A stretch of DNA of 64,000 nucleotides from JBCBSZ01 sp039185015 (GCA_039185015.1 JBCDAU010000014.1:62001-126000), one strand, 5' to 3'; shown: positions 23,324-31,897, counted from the stretch's first letter. The notes: a model not told the origin generated them from the sequence alone. Numbers and translations: made by a program.

Positions 23324-23794
23324 GTGGACGCCATCTCCACCGGAGCGCTGATCCGGCTCGTCGTCTCGGTCGCGGTGCTCGTCGTCGCGCTCCTCGCGGT
23401 GAAGCGTTGGGCGGATCGATCGGGTGGTCGCTCCCGCAGCGGCCTGCGGATCGTCGCCCGGGTGCCGATCACCCGCGGGTCGTCGGTCGCGCTCGTCGAG
23501 CTCGGCGATCGGCACTACCTGGTCGGCGCAGCGGAGCACGGCGTCACCCTCATCGACCGGCTGGAGGCCGAGGACGTGCGCGCCCTCGGCCTCGGGGGCC
23601 AGGAAGAGCCGGCCCCCTCACCGGATCGCACCATCGCCGCCGGAGGCATCGACCCGCCCGCACCGGGCTCGTTGGCCTTCGTCGACATCACCACCGGACG
23701 GAGTGACGGGCCAGGGATCGGCCCGCTGGAGCGCCTGCGTCGGATGACGCTCAGGGCGCCCGGCAGGGTTCGACCCGGTGGCCCCGGTGACTGA
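23324..23794 (+). CDS. fliO: Flagellar biosynthesis protein FliO
   Basis: 156 residues. One transmembrane helix at ~9-25 (IRLVVSVAVLVVALLAVKRW), then a conserved cytoplasmic strand block LRIVARVPITRGSSVALVELGDRHYLVGAAEHGVTLIDRL (~40-80), matching FliO (l-ArG..l.Vv.vgdR.lLlGvt...i.lL). FliO helps assemble the FliP ring. The C-terminal ~75 residues are variable, Gly/Pro/Arg-rich. The stop overlaps the fliP start region. Confidence 0.85.
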   Translation: MDAISTGALIRLVVSVAVLVVALLAVKRWADRSGGRSRSGLRIVARVPITRGSSVALVELGDRHYLVGAAEHGVTLIDRLEAEDVRALGLGGQEEPAPSPDRTIAAGGIDPPAPGSLAFVDITTGRSDGPGIGPLERLRRMTLRAPGRVRPGGPGD

Positions 23795-24656
23795 TCGATC
23801 ACGGCGTCGACCGCTCACCGTCTCCGTTCGCCTGCTCGGCATCGTCGCGCTCGCGATCGTCGCCGGCCTGTTCGTCGGACCCGCCGCCTCGGCGCAGGTC
23901 ATCCCACCGGACGCCCCCTTCGTCGACGAACCCGACGCGCCGCAGGTCGGTCCGATCGATCTCACCCCGCCGGAGGATCCGGCCGGGGTGAACCTCACGA
24001 TCACGTCGGACGACGACGGGATCACGCAGTCGGTCACCATCATCCTGCTGCTGACGATCCTGGCGGTCGCGCCGTCGATCCTGCTGCTGATGACGTCGTT
24101 CACGCGCTTCGTCATCGTGATGACGCTGACCCGTCAGGCGCTCGGCGCCGCCCAGATCCCGCCGACGCAGGTGCTCGCCGGCCTCTCGCTCTTCCTCACC
24201 TTCTTCGTCATGGCACCGGTGCTGAGCGAGGTGAACGAGCAGGCCCTCCAGCCGATGCTCGACGGCGAGCTGTCCGAGACCGAGGCGTTGGCCGCCGGCT
24301 TCGAGCCGATGCGGGACTTCATGCTGACGCAGATCGACGACAACGACCTCCGGCTCTTCCTCGACGTGAGCGACGCCGAGGTGCGACCCGAGACCGTCGA
24401 CGACATCTCGTGGACCGTCGTGGTACCGGCGTTCGTCGTGTCGGAGCTTCGCACCGCCTTCATGATCGGCTTTGTCATCTTCATCCCGTTCCTGGTGATC
24501 GACCTCGTGATCGCCTCGGTGCTGATGTCGCTCGGCATGGTGATGCTCCCGCCGGTCTTCATCTCCCTGCCCATCAAGCTGCTGCTGTTCATCCTCGTCG
24601 ACGGGTGGTCGCTGATCATCGGCTCCCTCGTCGAGAGCGTCAGCATGACGACCTAG
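23778..24656 (+). CDS. fliP: Flagellar export gate protein FliP
   Basis: 292 residues from GTG 23778 (GTG 23787 is also possible and overlaps the fliO stop). A cleavable signal peptide lies at ~15-40 (VRLLGIVALAIVAGLFVGPAASAQV), which is usual for FliP. The conserved core follows: LLTILAVAPSILLLMTSFTRFVIVMTLTRQALGAAQIPPTQVLAGLSLFLTFFVMAPV (~88-145), then PAFVVSELRTAFMIGFVIFIPFLVIDLVIASVLMSLGMVMLPPVFISLPIKLLLFILVDGW. FliP with FliQ and FliR forms the export gate in the membrane. This core is very well conserved. Confidence 0.96.
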   Translation: MAPVTDRSRRRPLTVSVRLLGIVALAIVAGLFVGPAASAQVIPPDAPFVDEPDAPQVGPIDLTPPEDPAGVNLTITSDDDGITQSVTIILLLTILAVAPSILLLMTSFTRFVIVMTLTRQALGAAQIPPTQVLAGLSLFLTFFVMAPVLSEVNEQALQPMLDGELSETEALAAGFEPMRDFMLTQIDDNDLRLFLDVSDAEVRPETVDDISWTVVVPAFVVSELRTAFMIGFVIFIPFLVIDLVIASVLMSLGMVMLPPVFISLPIKLLLFILVDGWSLIIGSLVESVSMTT

Positions 24657-24668
24657 CTGGAGGCTGCC

Positions 24669-24935
24669 GTGTCCGACGCCACCGTCATCGACATCACGAG
24701 GGATGCGCTCGCGCTCGCCGCCTGGCTCGCGGGCCCCGCGCTCGCGTTGAGCCTGATCATCGGCATCCTCGTCAGCCTCATCCAGACCATCACCCAGATC
24801 CAGGAGGCGACGCTCACCTTCGTCCCGAAGCTCATCGCCGGTGGGCTGCTGCTGCTCTTCGCGGGCGGATGGATGCTGGAACGACTCACCGCCTACGTGA
24901 CCGAGCTGTGGGGCTCGATCCCGACGCTGGTCTGA
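24669..24935 (+). CDS. fliQ: Flagellar export gate protein FliQ
   Basis: 88 residues with two transmembrane helices (~15-38 and 50-75). The motif GPALALSLIIGILVSLIQTITQIQEATLTFVPKLIAG is diagnostic of FliQ/SpaQ. Forms the helical gate with FliP and FliR. Start GTG 24669. Between its stop and fliR lies a 34-base imperfect duplication of the fliR start region. Confidence 0.95.
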   Translation: MSDATVIDITRDALALAAWLAGPALALSLIIGILVSLIQTITQIQEATLTFVPKLIAGGLLLLFAGGWMLERLTAYVTELWGSIPTLV

Positions 24936-24984
24936 CGTGAGCTCGGCCCCGTGATCCGCTTCGACCTGGCATGAGCGCCGCCCC

Positions 24985-25761
24985 GTGATCCCGATCGATC
25001 TGACGTTGCCGACCGGTTGGACGCTCGGCTACCTCGCTGCCCTGCTGCGGGTGGCGGCCTTCGTGACCTCGACGCCGTTCCTGAACCGTCGGATGCCGCT
25101 CCCGGGCCGCATCGCGTTCGTGCTCGTGGTGGCGCTCGCCCTCGCGAGGCCGCTGCCGGCGACCGACTTCGGTGGGCTGCTCACCCTGGCCGTGGCCAAC
25201 CTCGCGATCGGGCTCATCATCGGATTCGTCACCGGCGTCGCCTTCCAGGCCTTCTTCGCCGCCGGCGCCATCACCGATCTCCTGGCCGGTCTCGGCATCG
25301 GTGCCACCTTCGATCCGGTCACCGGCGCCCAGGCGAGCGTCTACGACCGGCTCTTCGACCTCACCGCGGTGATGGTGTTCTTGATCGTCGGTGGCGACCA
25401 CCTGCTGATCCGATCGCTCGAGGCGTCCACGCGCGCCCTCCCCCTCGATGGCACGATCGAGATCAGTCCGCGCCTCGAGGACGTCGTCATCGACCAGATC
25501 GGCGTGTTGATGGTTGGGGCCTTGCAGATCGCGGCGCCAGCGATCGCGGCGTTGTTCATCTCGGAGCTGGTGCTGGGCGTCGGTGCCCGCCTGCTCCCCC
25601 AGGCGAACATCTTCCTCGTCGGCCTGCCGCTGAAGCTCCTGGTCGGGCTGCTCACCGGCACGGCCATCGTGCTCTCGTTGCCGACGATGGTCGACTGGTT
25701 CATCGACCACACCGAGGAGCTCGTCCGCCTGCTCCTCACGGGCATCCGGTCGTCGCCCTGA
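24985..25761 (+). CDS. fliR: Flagellar export gate protein FliR
   Basis: 258 residues with about six hydrophobic segments. FLNRRMPLPGRIAFVLVVALALA (~34-56) and GLIIGFVTGVAFQAFFAAGAITDLLAGLGIGATFDPVTG (~75-113) are FliR signatures; the last corresponds to the G-x-D-x2-G-L...-DP block. GTG 24985 begins a good N-terminus (VIPIDLTLPTGWTLGYLAALLRV). A duplicated, out-of-use copy of the start (GTG ATC CGC TTC GAC CTG then stop) lies 34 bases upstream. It is the last gate gene of this operon; flhB and flhA are further downstream. Confidence 0.94.
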   Translation: MIPIDLTLPTGWTLGYLAALLRVAAFVTSTPFLNRRMPLPGRIAFVLVVALALARPLPATDFGGLLTLAVANLAIGLIIGFVTGVAFQAFFAAGAITDLLAGLGIGATFDPVTGAQASVYDRLFDLTAVMVFLIVGGDHLLIRSLEASTRALPLDGTIEISPRLEDVVIDQIGVLMVGALQIAAPAIAALFISELVLGVGARLLPQANIFLVGLPLKLLVGLLTGTAIVLSLPTMVDWFIDHTEELVRLLLTGIRSSP

Positions 25762-25775
25762 CGTCGCCGGCGAAG

Positions 25776-25802
25776 CCTTGAGATCGATGGGTGCGTGCCG
25801 AC
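25776..25802 (+). promoter_or_regulatory. Sigma-28-like promoter of the chemotaxis operon
   Basis: CCTTG (25776-25780), 15 bases, TGCCGAC (25796-25802), 28 bases before the cheW ATG. Probably drives cheW-cheB-cheR-cheA-cheC-cheD. Confidence 0.6.
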
Positions 25803-25830
25803 TGGACCACCGAAGCGACCGGAGGTACCG

Positions 25831-26412
25831 ATGTCCACGGACTACAACCAGATCCAGCTCGTTGCCTTCCAGCTGGCCGACGAGGAGTACGCGGTTCCGG
25901 TCCAGAACGTCGAGAGCATCATCCGACGCACCCGTCCGACGAGGGTGCCGGGCGCTCCGTCCCACTGCCTCGGCGTGATCAACCTGCGCGGCAAGGTCAT
26001 CTCGATCTTCGACCTCCGCCGCCGGTTCGGGTTCGGCGCGTCGGTCGCCGAGGACGACGGTCGGATCCTGGTGATCCACCACAACGGCATGAACACCGGG
26101 GTGCTCGTGGACGGCGTGTCCGAAGTGCTCTCGCTCGACGGCTCGGCGCTGCGCGCGTCGCCGGTCGGCGGTGGCTCGCACAGCATGGTCTCGGGTCTCT
26201 GCAAGGTCGAGGAGCGACTCCTCATCATCCTCGACCTCACCGTCGTCCTCAGCCACGACGGCGTGATCGCCCCGCCGGTGATCACCGAGGACATGGCCGA
26301 ACTGGCGGTCGAGGCGCAGTCGGCCGCCGTGGTCGCCGCCGAGGAGATCGCCGCCGAGGCCCTCGAGCCCGCTGCCGCCGAGGCCGAGGCCTCGCCGAGC
26401 ACGGTCGGCTGA
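25831..26412 (+). CDS. cheW: Chemotaxis adaptor CheW
   Basis: 193 residues. The CheW beta-barrel core is at ~6-150: QLVAFQLADEEYAVPVQNVESIIR, VPGAPSHCLGVINLRGKVISIFDLRRRFGF, GVLVDGVSEVLSL, and EERLLIILDLTVVL. The NLRGKVI and conserved Arg (R in NLRG) contact receptor and CheA. A ~40-residue Ala/Glu-rich C-terminal tail is extra. ATG 25831 is chosen for GGAGG at 25821-25825; an upstream in-frame start at 25795 lies within the promoter. First gene of the chemotaxis operon. Confidence 0.92.
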   Translation: MSTDYNQIQLVAFQLADEEYAVPVQNVESIIRRTRPTRVPGAPSHCLGVINLRGKVISIFDLRRRFGFGASVAEDDGRILVIHHNGMNTGVLVDGVSEVLSLDGSALRASPVGGGSHSMVSGLCKVEERLLIILDLTVVLSHDGVIAPPVITEDMAELAVEAQSAAVVAAEEIAAEALEPAAAEAEASPSTVG

Positions 26413-26417
26413 GCTTC

Positions 26418-27623
26418 GTGCGCCCAGTCGATCGCGTCGTCGTCATCGACGACTCCCCCCTTCTTCGCTCGATGATCACCGAGGCGCTCCAGGGCGTCCC
26501 GGGGATCAGCGTGATCGGCCAGGCCGGGTCGGGGCGCGAGGGCATCCGACAGATCGAAGCGCTCGACCCGGACATCGTGTCGCTCGACATCGAGCTCGGC
26601 GACATCTCCGGTCTCGACGTGCTCGAGCACGTGATGCGGACCAGGCCACGCCGCGTCGTCGTCGTGTCCTCGCAGACCGAGGCCGGCGCCGACACGACCT
26701 TCCGGGCCCTGGCCCTCGGTGCCGTCGACTTCGTGGCGAAGGGTCGCCTCGACCCCGGCCCCGACGGCTTCGAGGCGCGGCTGCGCCGCACCTTCGAAGC
26801 GGCCCGGCACGCACGGGTGCTGCCGAGTCGCAGCCGCCAGGGCGACCAGCGCCGCACGCTCACCGCCGAGCAGCGCCTCGAGCGGGCACGCGAACGCCGG
26901 TCGGCCGCCCAGGAGCGACGCAGCGCGGCCACGACGCCGGCGAGGCCGGCGAGGCCGGCCCGCCCCGTCGCGGCGGCCAGGACCTCCGTCGCCGCTCCGC
27001 CGCGACCGGGGAGTGGTGGAGCGGGCTCGCTGCGCAAGCCCGGCCTGCTGTTGATCGCCAGCTCGACCGGTGGCCCGCCGGCGTTGCAGGAGTTCTTCGC
27101 GACCCTGACGGTCAAGCCGGCGATGCCGATCCTCCTCGTGCAGCACATGCCGGAGGCGTTCACCGCCCGACTCGCCAGCCGGCTCGACCAGTCCGGCCCG
27201 ACGACGGTGCGCGAGGCGACCCACGGTGAGGCCATCCAGCCGGGCGTCGCGCTCATCGCGAAGGGCGGGCGTCACCTCGGGGTTGACGGCCGCACGGTGT
27301 CGTTGCTCGACACCGACCCGGTCGGTGCGCTGAAGCCTCGTGCCGACATCACCTTCCAACAGGCCGTCGACTCGTTCGGCGGGAACCTGCTCGCCGTCGT
27401 GCTCACCGGCATGGGCGACGACGGGCTGATCGGCTGCCAGGCCGTGGCCCGGGCCGGAGGACAGGTGCTGGCGCAGAGCGGCGAGACCTCGACCGTGGAC
27501 GGGATGCCGCAGAAGGTCCGCAACGCCGGCCTCCACCTGGCCGAGGGGTCGCCTGCTTATCTGGCCGCCCTCATCGACCGACTCAGTGGGGGACGCCCGA
27601 GCGACTCAGGACGGAGTTCGTGA
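26418..27623 (+). CDS. cheB: Chemotaxis protein-glutamate methylesterase CheB
   Basis: 401 residues. Receiver domain at 1-~120 with the acid pocket (VVVIDDS, D11/D12), phosphoacceptor D57 in SLDIEL, and VVVVSSQT. An unusually long basic linker (~125-205, rich in R, S, A, P) links to the methylesterase domain (~215-390), with LIASSTGGPPAL (catalytic Ser), LVQHMPEAFTARLA (catalytic His) and VVLTGMGDDGLIG (catalytic Asp). CheB removes methyl groups from, and deamidates, MCPs. GTG 26418 is the start at the receiver fold; only five bases follow the cheW stop. The linker is longer than normal. Confidence 0.94.
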   Translation: MRPVDRVVVIDDSPLLRSMITEALQGVPGISVIGQAGSGREGIRQIEALDPDIVSLDIELGDISGLDVLEHVMRTRPRRVVVVSSQTEAGADTTFRALALGAVDFVAKGRLDPGPDGFEARLRRTFEAARHARVLPSRSRQGDQRRTLTAEQRLERARERRSAAQERRSAATTPARPARPARPVAAARTSVAAPPRPGSGGAGSLRKPGLLLIASSTGGPPALQEFFATLTVKPAMPILLVQHMPEAFTARLASRLDQSGPTTVREATHGEAIQPGVALIAKGGRHLGVDGRTVSLLDTDPVGALKPRADITFQQAVDSFGGNLLAVVLTGMGDDGLIGCQAVARAGGQVLAQSGETSTVDGMPQKVRNAGLHLAEGSPAYLAALIDRLSGGRPSDSGRSS

Positions 27624-28396
27624 TGACCGTGCTCGATGACATCCGCCGCCTGCTCAAGACGAAGGTCGGTCTCGACATGACCGGCGTGCGTGACGAGCAG
27701 CTCGAGCGGCGGATCGCGAACTACTGCCGACGGAACCGCGTCGCGGAGTCCGAGCTGATCGGCACGCTCAACGACGACAAGACCCTCGACAACTTCCTGG
27801 ACAGCCTGACGATCAACGTCACGTCGCTGTTCAGGAACGCCGATCGCTGGTCGGAGATCGAGAAGGTCATGAAGACCTTCGGCAGCCGACCCGACTTCTG
27901 GTCGGCCGGCTGTTCGAAGGGAGCCGAGGCCTACACGATGGCGATCGTCGCCGATCGGCTGGGCATCAAGCCGTCGATCTTCGCCTCGGACATCGACACC
28001 CGGATCCTGGCCGCCGCCGTCGAGGGCGTCTACACCCAGCAGGAGATCCGGGAGGTGCCGCGTGACGTGCTCGCCAAGTACCTCACCGAGCTCGACGGGT
28101 CGTACCGGGTGGATCGCAAGGTCGCCTCGATGGTCAAGTTCGAGCGCCAGGATCTGCTCGCCGGCCCGATGCCCCGCAAGAAGTTCGATCTGATCGCCTG
28201 CCGCAACGTGGCGATCTACTTCTCGCAGGAGGCGAAGCGTGAGCTCCACGCCAACCTCGCCGCCTGTCTCAAGCCCGGTGGGTACCTGTTCATCGGGTCC
28301 ACCGAACGCGTCGACGACCCCGCTGGGCTCGGGCTCACGTCGACGAGTCCCTTCATCTACCAAGCAATCGCCGAGCCGGTCGGGAGCGCGTCGTGA
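27623..28396 (+). CDS. cheR: Chemotaxis protein methyltransferase CheR
   Basis: 257 residues. N-terminal helical domain with LKTKVGLDMTGVRDEQLERRIANYCRR, then the SAM-dependent methyltransferase core: INVTSLFRNADRW (the N-V-T-x-F-F-R type motif), FWSAGCSKGAEAYTMAIVADRLG (SAM-binding), IFASDIDTRILAAA, and FDLIACRNVAIYFSQEAKRELHANLAACLKPGGYLFIGSTE. It methylates receptor glutamates. ATG 27623 shares a base with the cheB stop; GTG 27620 is equally close. Coupled to cheA by a GTGA overlap. Confidence 0.95.
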   Translation: MTVLDDIRRLLKTKVGLDMTGVRDEQLERRIANYCRRNRVAESELIGTLNDDKTLDNFLDSLTINVTSLFRNADRWSEIEKVMKTFGSRPDFWSAGCSKGAEAYTMAIVADRLGIKPSIFASDIDTRILAAAVEGVYTQQEIREVPRDVLAKYLTELDGSYRVDRKVASMVKFERQDLLAGPMPRKKFDLIACRNVAIYFSQEAKRELHANLAACLKPGGYLFIGSTERVDDPAGLGLTSTSPFIYQAIAEPVGSAS

Positions 28397-30636
28397 GCAG
28401 TTTCCTCGAACAGTACGTCGAAGAGGCACGTGAGAACGTCGAGGAGCTCGTCGGTGGCCTGCTCCGCCTCGAGTCCGAGACGGGCGACGCGGTCGCCCAC
28501 ACCGTGAAGGAGCTCTTCCGCTTCGCCCACAACCTCAAGGGCATGAGCGGTGCGATGGGTCTCGATGGCATCACCGAGACCGCGCACAAGATGGAGGACC
28601 TGCTCGACAAGTACCGCACCCACGGCGGCCAGCCGACGGCCGAAGAGGTCGACGTGCTCCTCGCCGCCGCGGATGCGCTGGAGGAGATGATCGAGGACGC
28701 GGCCGGCGGTGCCAACCCGCCGGCCTCGGCCGAGCTCATCCAGCTGCTGATCAACCACATCGGTGGCCCGGGCACCGCGGCCCCGGTCCTGGCCGCCCCG
28801 CCGGCCGAGCCGGCTGCCGCCCCGGCCGCGACGGCCATCCAGGAGCCGGTGCCGGATGGCGACGGTTGGTTCGACGTGACCCTGACCGAGGGTGCGCCGC
28901 TGCTCGGTGCTCGCTCCGCGATGGTCCTGCAGGCCGCCGCGGCCCACGGCACCCTCGAGGAGACCCAGCCCGATCGCTCCGAGATCGAGAGTGGGTCGCT
29001 CACCGCGTTCCGCTTCCGCCTCACCGGTGTGGAGGACGTCGACTCGCTGATCGCCGCCGCCGAGTCGGTCACCGACGTGACGAGCGTGGCGCCGTCCGGT
29101 GCCGCCGCTCCGCCCGATGCCGCCGCTTCGGCAACCGCGGCCGCTCCGGCGGCTCCGTCCGCCGGCGGCGTCGATGGCGGTCGCTACGAGGTCCGCCTCA
29201 AGGACGACGTGCAGCTGCCCGGCGCTCGCTCCGCGATCATCCTCCGGGTCTTCTCGGATCGGGTGGAGCTCCGCTCCACGAACCCGGACCGCCAGCAGAT
29301 CGAGGCCGGCAAGGCCAAGTCCTTCGTGGTGGAGCTGGGTGGCGACGGAGTCGCCGAGGCCGTGGCCGCCGTCGAGTCGATGAGCGATGTCGCCTCGGTC
29401 GCTCCCGTCACCGCGCCCGCCGGAGGCGGCGGCGGCGGCGGTGGTGGTGGTGGCGCGGCCAGCGCCCGAGCGACCGTCCGCGTCGAGGTCGAGCGCCTCG
29501 ACGACCTCATGGACCTGGTCTCCGAGCTCGTGGTCGGGCGCGGTCTGCTCGACGAGCACGCCTCACGCCTGGGTGATCGCGACCTCTCCGAGGCGCTCGC
29601 CCAGGTGCACCGCACGATCTCCGATCTCCAGGCGATGGTGGCCAAGGTCCGGATGATCTCGCTGGAGAAGACCTTCGGTCGCCTGACCCGGATCGTCCGG
29701 GACACGGCCCGGGACGTGAACAAGCCGGTTCGATTCGTCACCAGCGGTGAGGACACCGAGCTCGACCGATCGATGGTCGACGAGGTGGCGGATCCGCTCA
29801 TGCACCTCCTCCGCAACTCCGTCGATCACGGCATCGAGGACGCCGAGGCTCGAGCGGCGTCCGGCAAGGATCTCGAGGGCGAGGTCGGACTGCGTGCCTT
29901 CTCCGAGGGCAACCAGGTCGTGATCGAGGTGACCGACGACGGCGGTGGCATCGACGCCGACCGGGTCTGCGTCAAGGCCGTCGAGCGCGGCGTCGTCTCC
30001 GCCGACGAGGCGGCGACGATGAGCCGCGAGCAGAAGATCGATCTCGTCTTCGCCCCGGGCCTGTCGACTCGCGACGAGGCGAGCAAGATCTCCGGCCGCG
30101 GTGTCGGCATGGACGTCGTCCGCACGGCGGCCACCAAGCTCGGCGGCAACGTCACGGTCGAGTCGAACACCGGTGTCGGCACCGTGTTCACGATCAAGCT
30201 GCCGCTCTCGTTGGCGGTCACCGAGGCGCTGCTCGTCAAGGTCTGCGACGAGACGTGGGCGATCCCGATCGATCAGGTCGAGGAGACGCTGCACATCAAG
30301 TCCGAGGATCAGCGCTCGGTCGGTGGCGTGCCCGTCATCGACCTCCGCGGTGAGGTCGTCTCGGTCGTGCACAGCCGGGAGATGATGTACCAGGAGCAGG
30401 TCCCCGAGGGGGGCCTGTCCGCCGTGGTCTTCAAGTACAAGGGCCGACGGCTCGCCCTCACCGTCGACGAGCTCGTCGGCCGGTCCGAGGTCGTCGTGAA
30501 GCCGCTGCCCTCCGACCTCAACGACATCGAGCTCGCCTCCTCGGTGACGATCCTGGGCGACGGCAGCGTCGGCCTGATCCTCGATGTGTCCGCCGTCGCC
30601 GACCTCTCCCGTCAGCGGGCGAACGTCTTCGGCTGA
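28393..30636 (+). CDS. cheA: Chemotaxis histidine kinase CheA
   Basis: 747 residues. P1 Hpt domain ~1-110 with phosphorylated H46 in FAHNLKG. Two tandem P2-type (CheY/CheB-binding) domains follow: ~157-236 (LGARSAMVLQAA, EETQPDRSEIE) and ~263-340 (PGARSAIILRVF, RSTNPDRQQIEAGKAKSFVVEL), which look like a duplication. A glycine run (~346-355) precedes the P3 dimerisation domain (VRVEVERLDDLMDLVSELVVGRGLL), then the P4 kinase with HLLRNSVDHGIE (N box), VTDDGGGIDADRV (G1) and GRGVGMDVVR (G2), and the CheW-like P5 (~610-740). It phosphorylates CheB here and a CheY encoded elsewhere. Coupled to cheR. Confidence 0.96.
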   Translation: MSSFLEQYVEEARENVEELVGGLLRLESETGDAVAHTVKELFRFAHNLKGMSGAMGLDGITETAHKMEDLLDKYRTHGGQPTAEEVDVLLAAADALEEMIEDAAGGANPPASAELIQLLINHIGGPGTAAPVLAAPPAEPAAAPAATAIQEPVPDGDGWFDVTLTEGAPLLGARSAMVLQAAAAHGTLEETQPDRSEIESGSLTAFRFRLTGVEDVDSLIAAAESVTDVTSVAPSGAAAPPDAAASATAAAPAAPSAGGVDGGRYEVRLKDDVQLPGARSAIILRVFSDRVELRSTNPDRQQIEAGKAKSFVVELGGDGVAEAVAAVESMSDVASVAPVTAPAGGGGGGGGGGGAASARATVRVEVERLDDLMDLVSELVVGRGLLDEHASRLGDRDLSEALAQVHRTISDLQAMVAKVRMISLEKTFGRLTRIVRDTARDVNKPVRFVTSGEDTELDRSMVDEVADPLMHLLRNSVDHGIEDAEARAASGKDLEGEVGLRAFSEGNQVVIEVTDDGGGIDADRVCVKAVERGVVSADEAATMSREQKIDLVFAPGLSTRDEASKISGRGVGMDVVRTAATKLGGNVTVESNTGVGTVFTIKLPLSLAVTEALLVKVCDETWAIPIDQVEETLHIKSEDQRSVGGVPVIDLRGEVVSVVHSREMMYQEQVPEGGLSAVVFKYKGRRLALTVDELVGRSEVVVKPLPSDLNDIELASSVTILGDGSVGLILDVSAVADLSRQRANVFG

Positions 30637-30664
30637 GCCAACCCCTTCGGATCAGGAGCCGCCC

Positions 30665-31246
30665 ATGACCGCGTCGAACAGCGCATCTCCCATGGAGATG
30701 GACATGTACAACGAACTGGCCAACATCGGCGGCGGCAACGCTGCGACGGCGTTGTCCCAGATGATCAACACCAAGGTCGCGATGGGGCTCCCGGAGTCGG
30801 CCGAGCTCACGCTCGGCGACATCGCCGAGCTCATCGGCGACGGCGAGGGTGAGGTCGCCGTCGTCCTCGTCACCGTCACGGGCGACCTCGAGGGGACGCT
30901 GGTCCTCCTGCTCGACGAGTCGACGATGATCACCTCGGCGCTCGGTGTGACCGAGGAGTTCCTGGTGTCGGCCCTGGCCGAGATCGGCAACATCGTCGGC
31001 TCGCGATTCCTGATCTCGATCGGCGAGATGATCCAGCTCGAGGGTGAGGTCGAGCCGCCGGCCGTTGCCTTCGCTCCACGCTTCGCTGCGCTCGACACGG
31101 TCGTGGCGATCGCTGCGCAGGAGGAGCCGTTCTACGTCCTCCGCATCGGCCTCGAGCTCGAGAACGACGAGGGGAACGAGCGCAACGAGCTCCACTACTT
31201 CCCTGCGCCCGACACGATCGGTCGACTGCGGGGGCTCCTCGGATGA
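30665..31246 (+). CDS. cheC: CheY-P phosphatase CheC
   Basis: 193 residues. Two phosphatase helices: YNELANIGGGNAATALSQMI (~19-38) and LVSALAEIGNIVGSRFLISI (~101-120), each with the E-x2-N pair (E-L-A-N and E-I-G-N) that catalyses CheY-P hydrolysis. The two-fold alpha/beta fold and size fit CheC rather than CheX or FliY. In Bacillus CheC is activated by CheD, encoded next with a four-base overlap. ATG 30665 follows GGAG. The N-terminal 14 residues are variable. Confidence 0.93.
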   Translation: MTASNSASPMEMDMYNELANIGGGNAATALSQMINTKVAMGLPESAELTLGDIAELIGDGEGEVAVVLVTVTGDLEGTLVLLLDESTMITSALGVTEEFLVSALAEIGNIVGSRFLISIGEMIQLEGEVEPPAVAFAPRFAALDTVVAIAAQEEPFYVLRIGLELENDEGNERNELHYFPAPDTIGRLRGLLG

Positions 31247-31725
31247 CCACACACCACGTCGGCATCGGCCAGACCGTCACCTCCACCACGCCCGGCGACC
31301 GCATCGACATGCTCGGTCTGGGGAGCTGTGTGGGGATCTTCCTCGTCGCCCCCAAGTTCGTCGCCGCGGCGCACTGCCTGCTCGACCGGAGCAACGGACG
31401 TTCGTCCGAGGCACCGGGCAAGTTCGTCGACACGGCGGTGCCCCACCTGCTGTCGTTGGCGAAGCGAGCCGGACTGGGTCCCGGGCAGCTCACCGCGTCG
31501 ATCGCCGGTGGGGCGCAGATCTTCGCCTTCTCGGGGGGTCGCCCCGAGCTCGAGATCGGTGCCCGCAACATCGACACGGCGACGAAGCTGCTCAAGCAGC
31601 ACGGCCTCCGCATCGTCGAGAACGACACCGGCGGGACGACGCCCAGACGAGCGACGATCAACGTGGGTGAGGCGAAGATCGCGGTGACCCGTCAGCCGGG
31701 GCGAGAGGCTCGCTCCGCGGCCTGA
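31243..31725 (+). CDS. cheD: Chemoreceptor glutamine deamidase CheD
   Basis: 160 residues. The papain-like CheD active site is complete: Cys29 in LGLGSCVGIFL, His44 in AAAHCLLD, and the downstream Thr/Ser strand region. IAGGAQIFAF, IGARNIDTATKLLKQHGLRIVENDTGGTTPRRATINVGEAKI are family signatures. CheD deamidates receptor Gln residues and partners CheC. ATG 31243 overlaps the cheC stop. The last gene of the chemotaxis operon; a hairpin terminator follows. Confidence 0.94.
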   Translation: MTTHHVGIGQTVTSTTPGDRIDMLGLGSCVGIFLVAPKFVAAAHCLLDRSNGRSSEAPGKFVDTAVPHLLSLAKRAGLGPGQLTASIAGGAQIFAFSGGRPELEIGARNIDTATKLLKQHGLRIVENDTGGTTPRRATINVGEAKIAVTRQPGREARSAA

Positions 31726-31730
31726 CGGCG

Positions 31731-31769
31731 GCCTCGGGCTCCTCCGGCCCCGGCACGAGCACGGTGGGA
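31731..31769 (-). repeat. Degenerate reverse copy of the GC-rich repeat
   Basis: Read on the minus strand, this stretch contains CCGTGCTCGTGCC, then GGGGCCGGAGGAGCCC, resembling the first half of the 78-bp repeat unit at 7131-7319 but lacking several bases. A single decayed copy in the gap between cheD and flhB. Confidence 0.5.
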
Positions 31770-31776
31770 GATGTGA

Positions 31777-31801
31777 GGGCGACGGGTCTCCGTCGCCCTT
31801 T
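31777..31801 (+). terminator. Terminator after cheD
   Basis: GGGCGACGG, a four-base loop GTCT, then CCGTCGCCC and TTT: a 9-bp perfect stem with a short T run. Its TTT is also the third to fifth base of the -35 box of the flhB promoter. Confidence 0.8.
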
Positions 31802-31823
31802 CCCGCGCTCATGAGCGGTCGAC
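31797..31823 (+). promoter_or_regulatory. Sigma-28-like promoter of the flhB operon
   Basis: CCTTT (31797-31801), 15 bases, GGTCGAC (31817-31823), 75 bases before the flhB ATG. The -35 box lies on the T run of the preceding terminator. Probable promoter of flhB-flhA-flhF-like. Confidence 0.65.
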
Positions 31824-31897
31824 AGGACCTCCGACGAGCGGCGCCCACGGACGCGGTGTCGGACACGAGCCCACGGATGGTCTGAGCCCGGAGCCCC

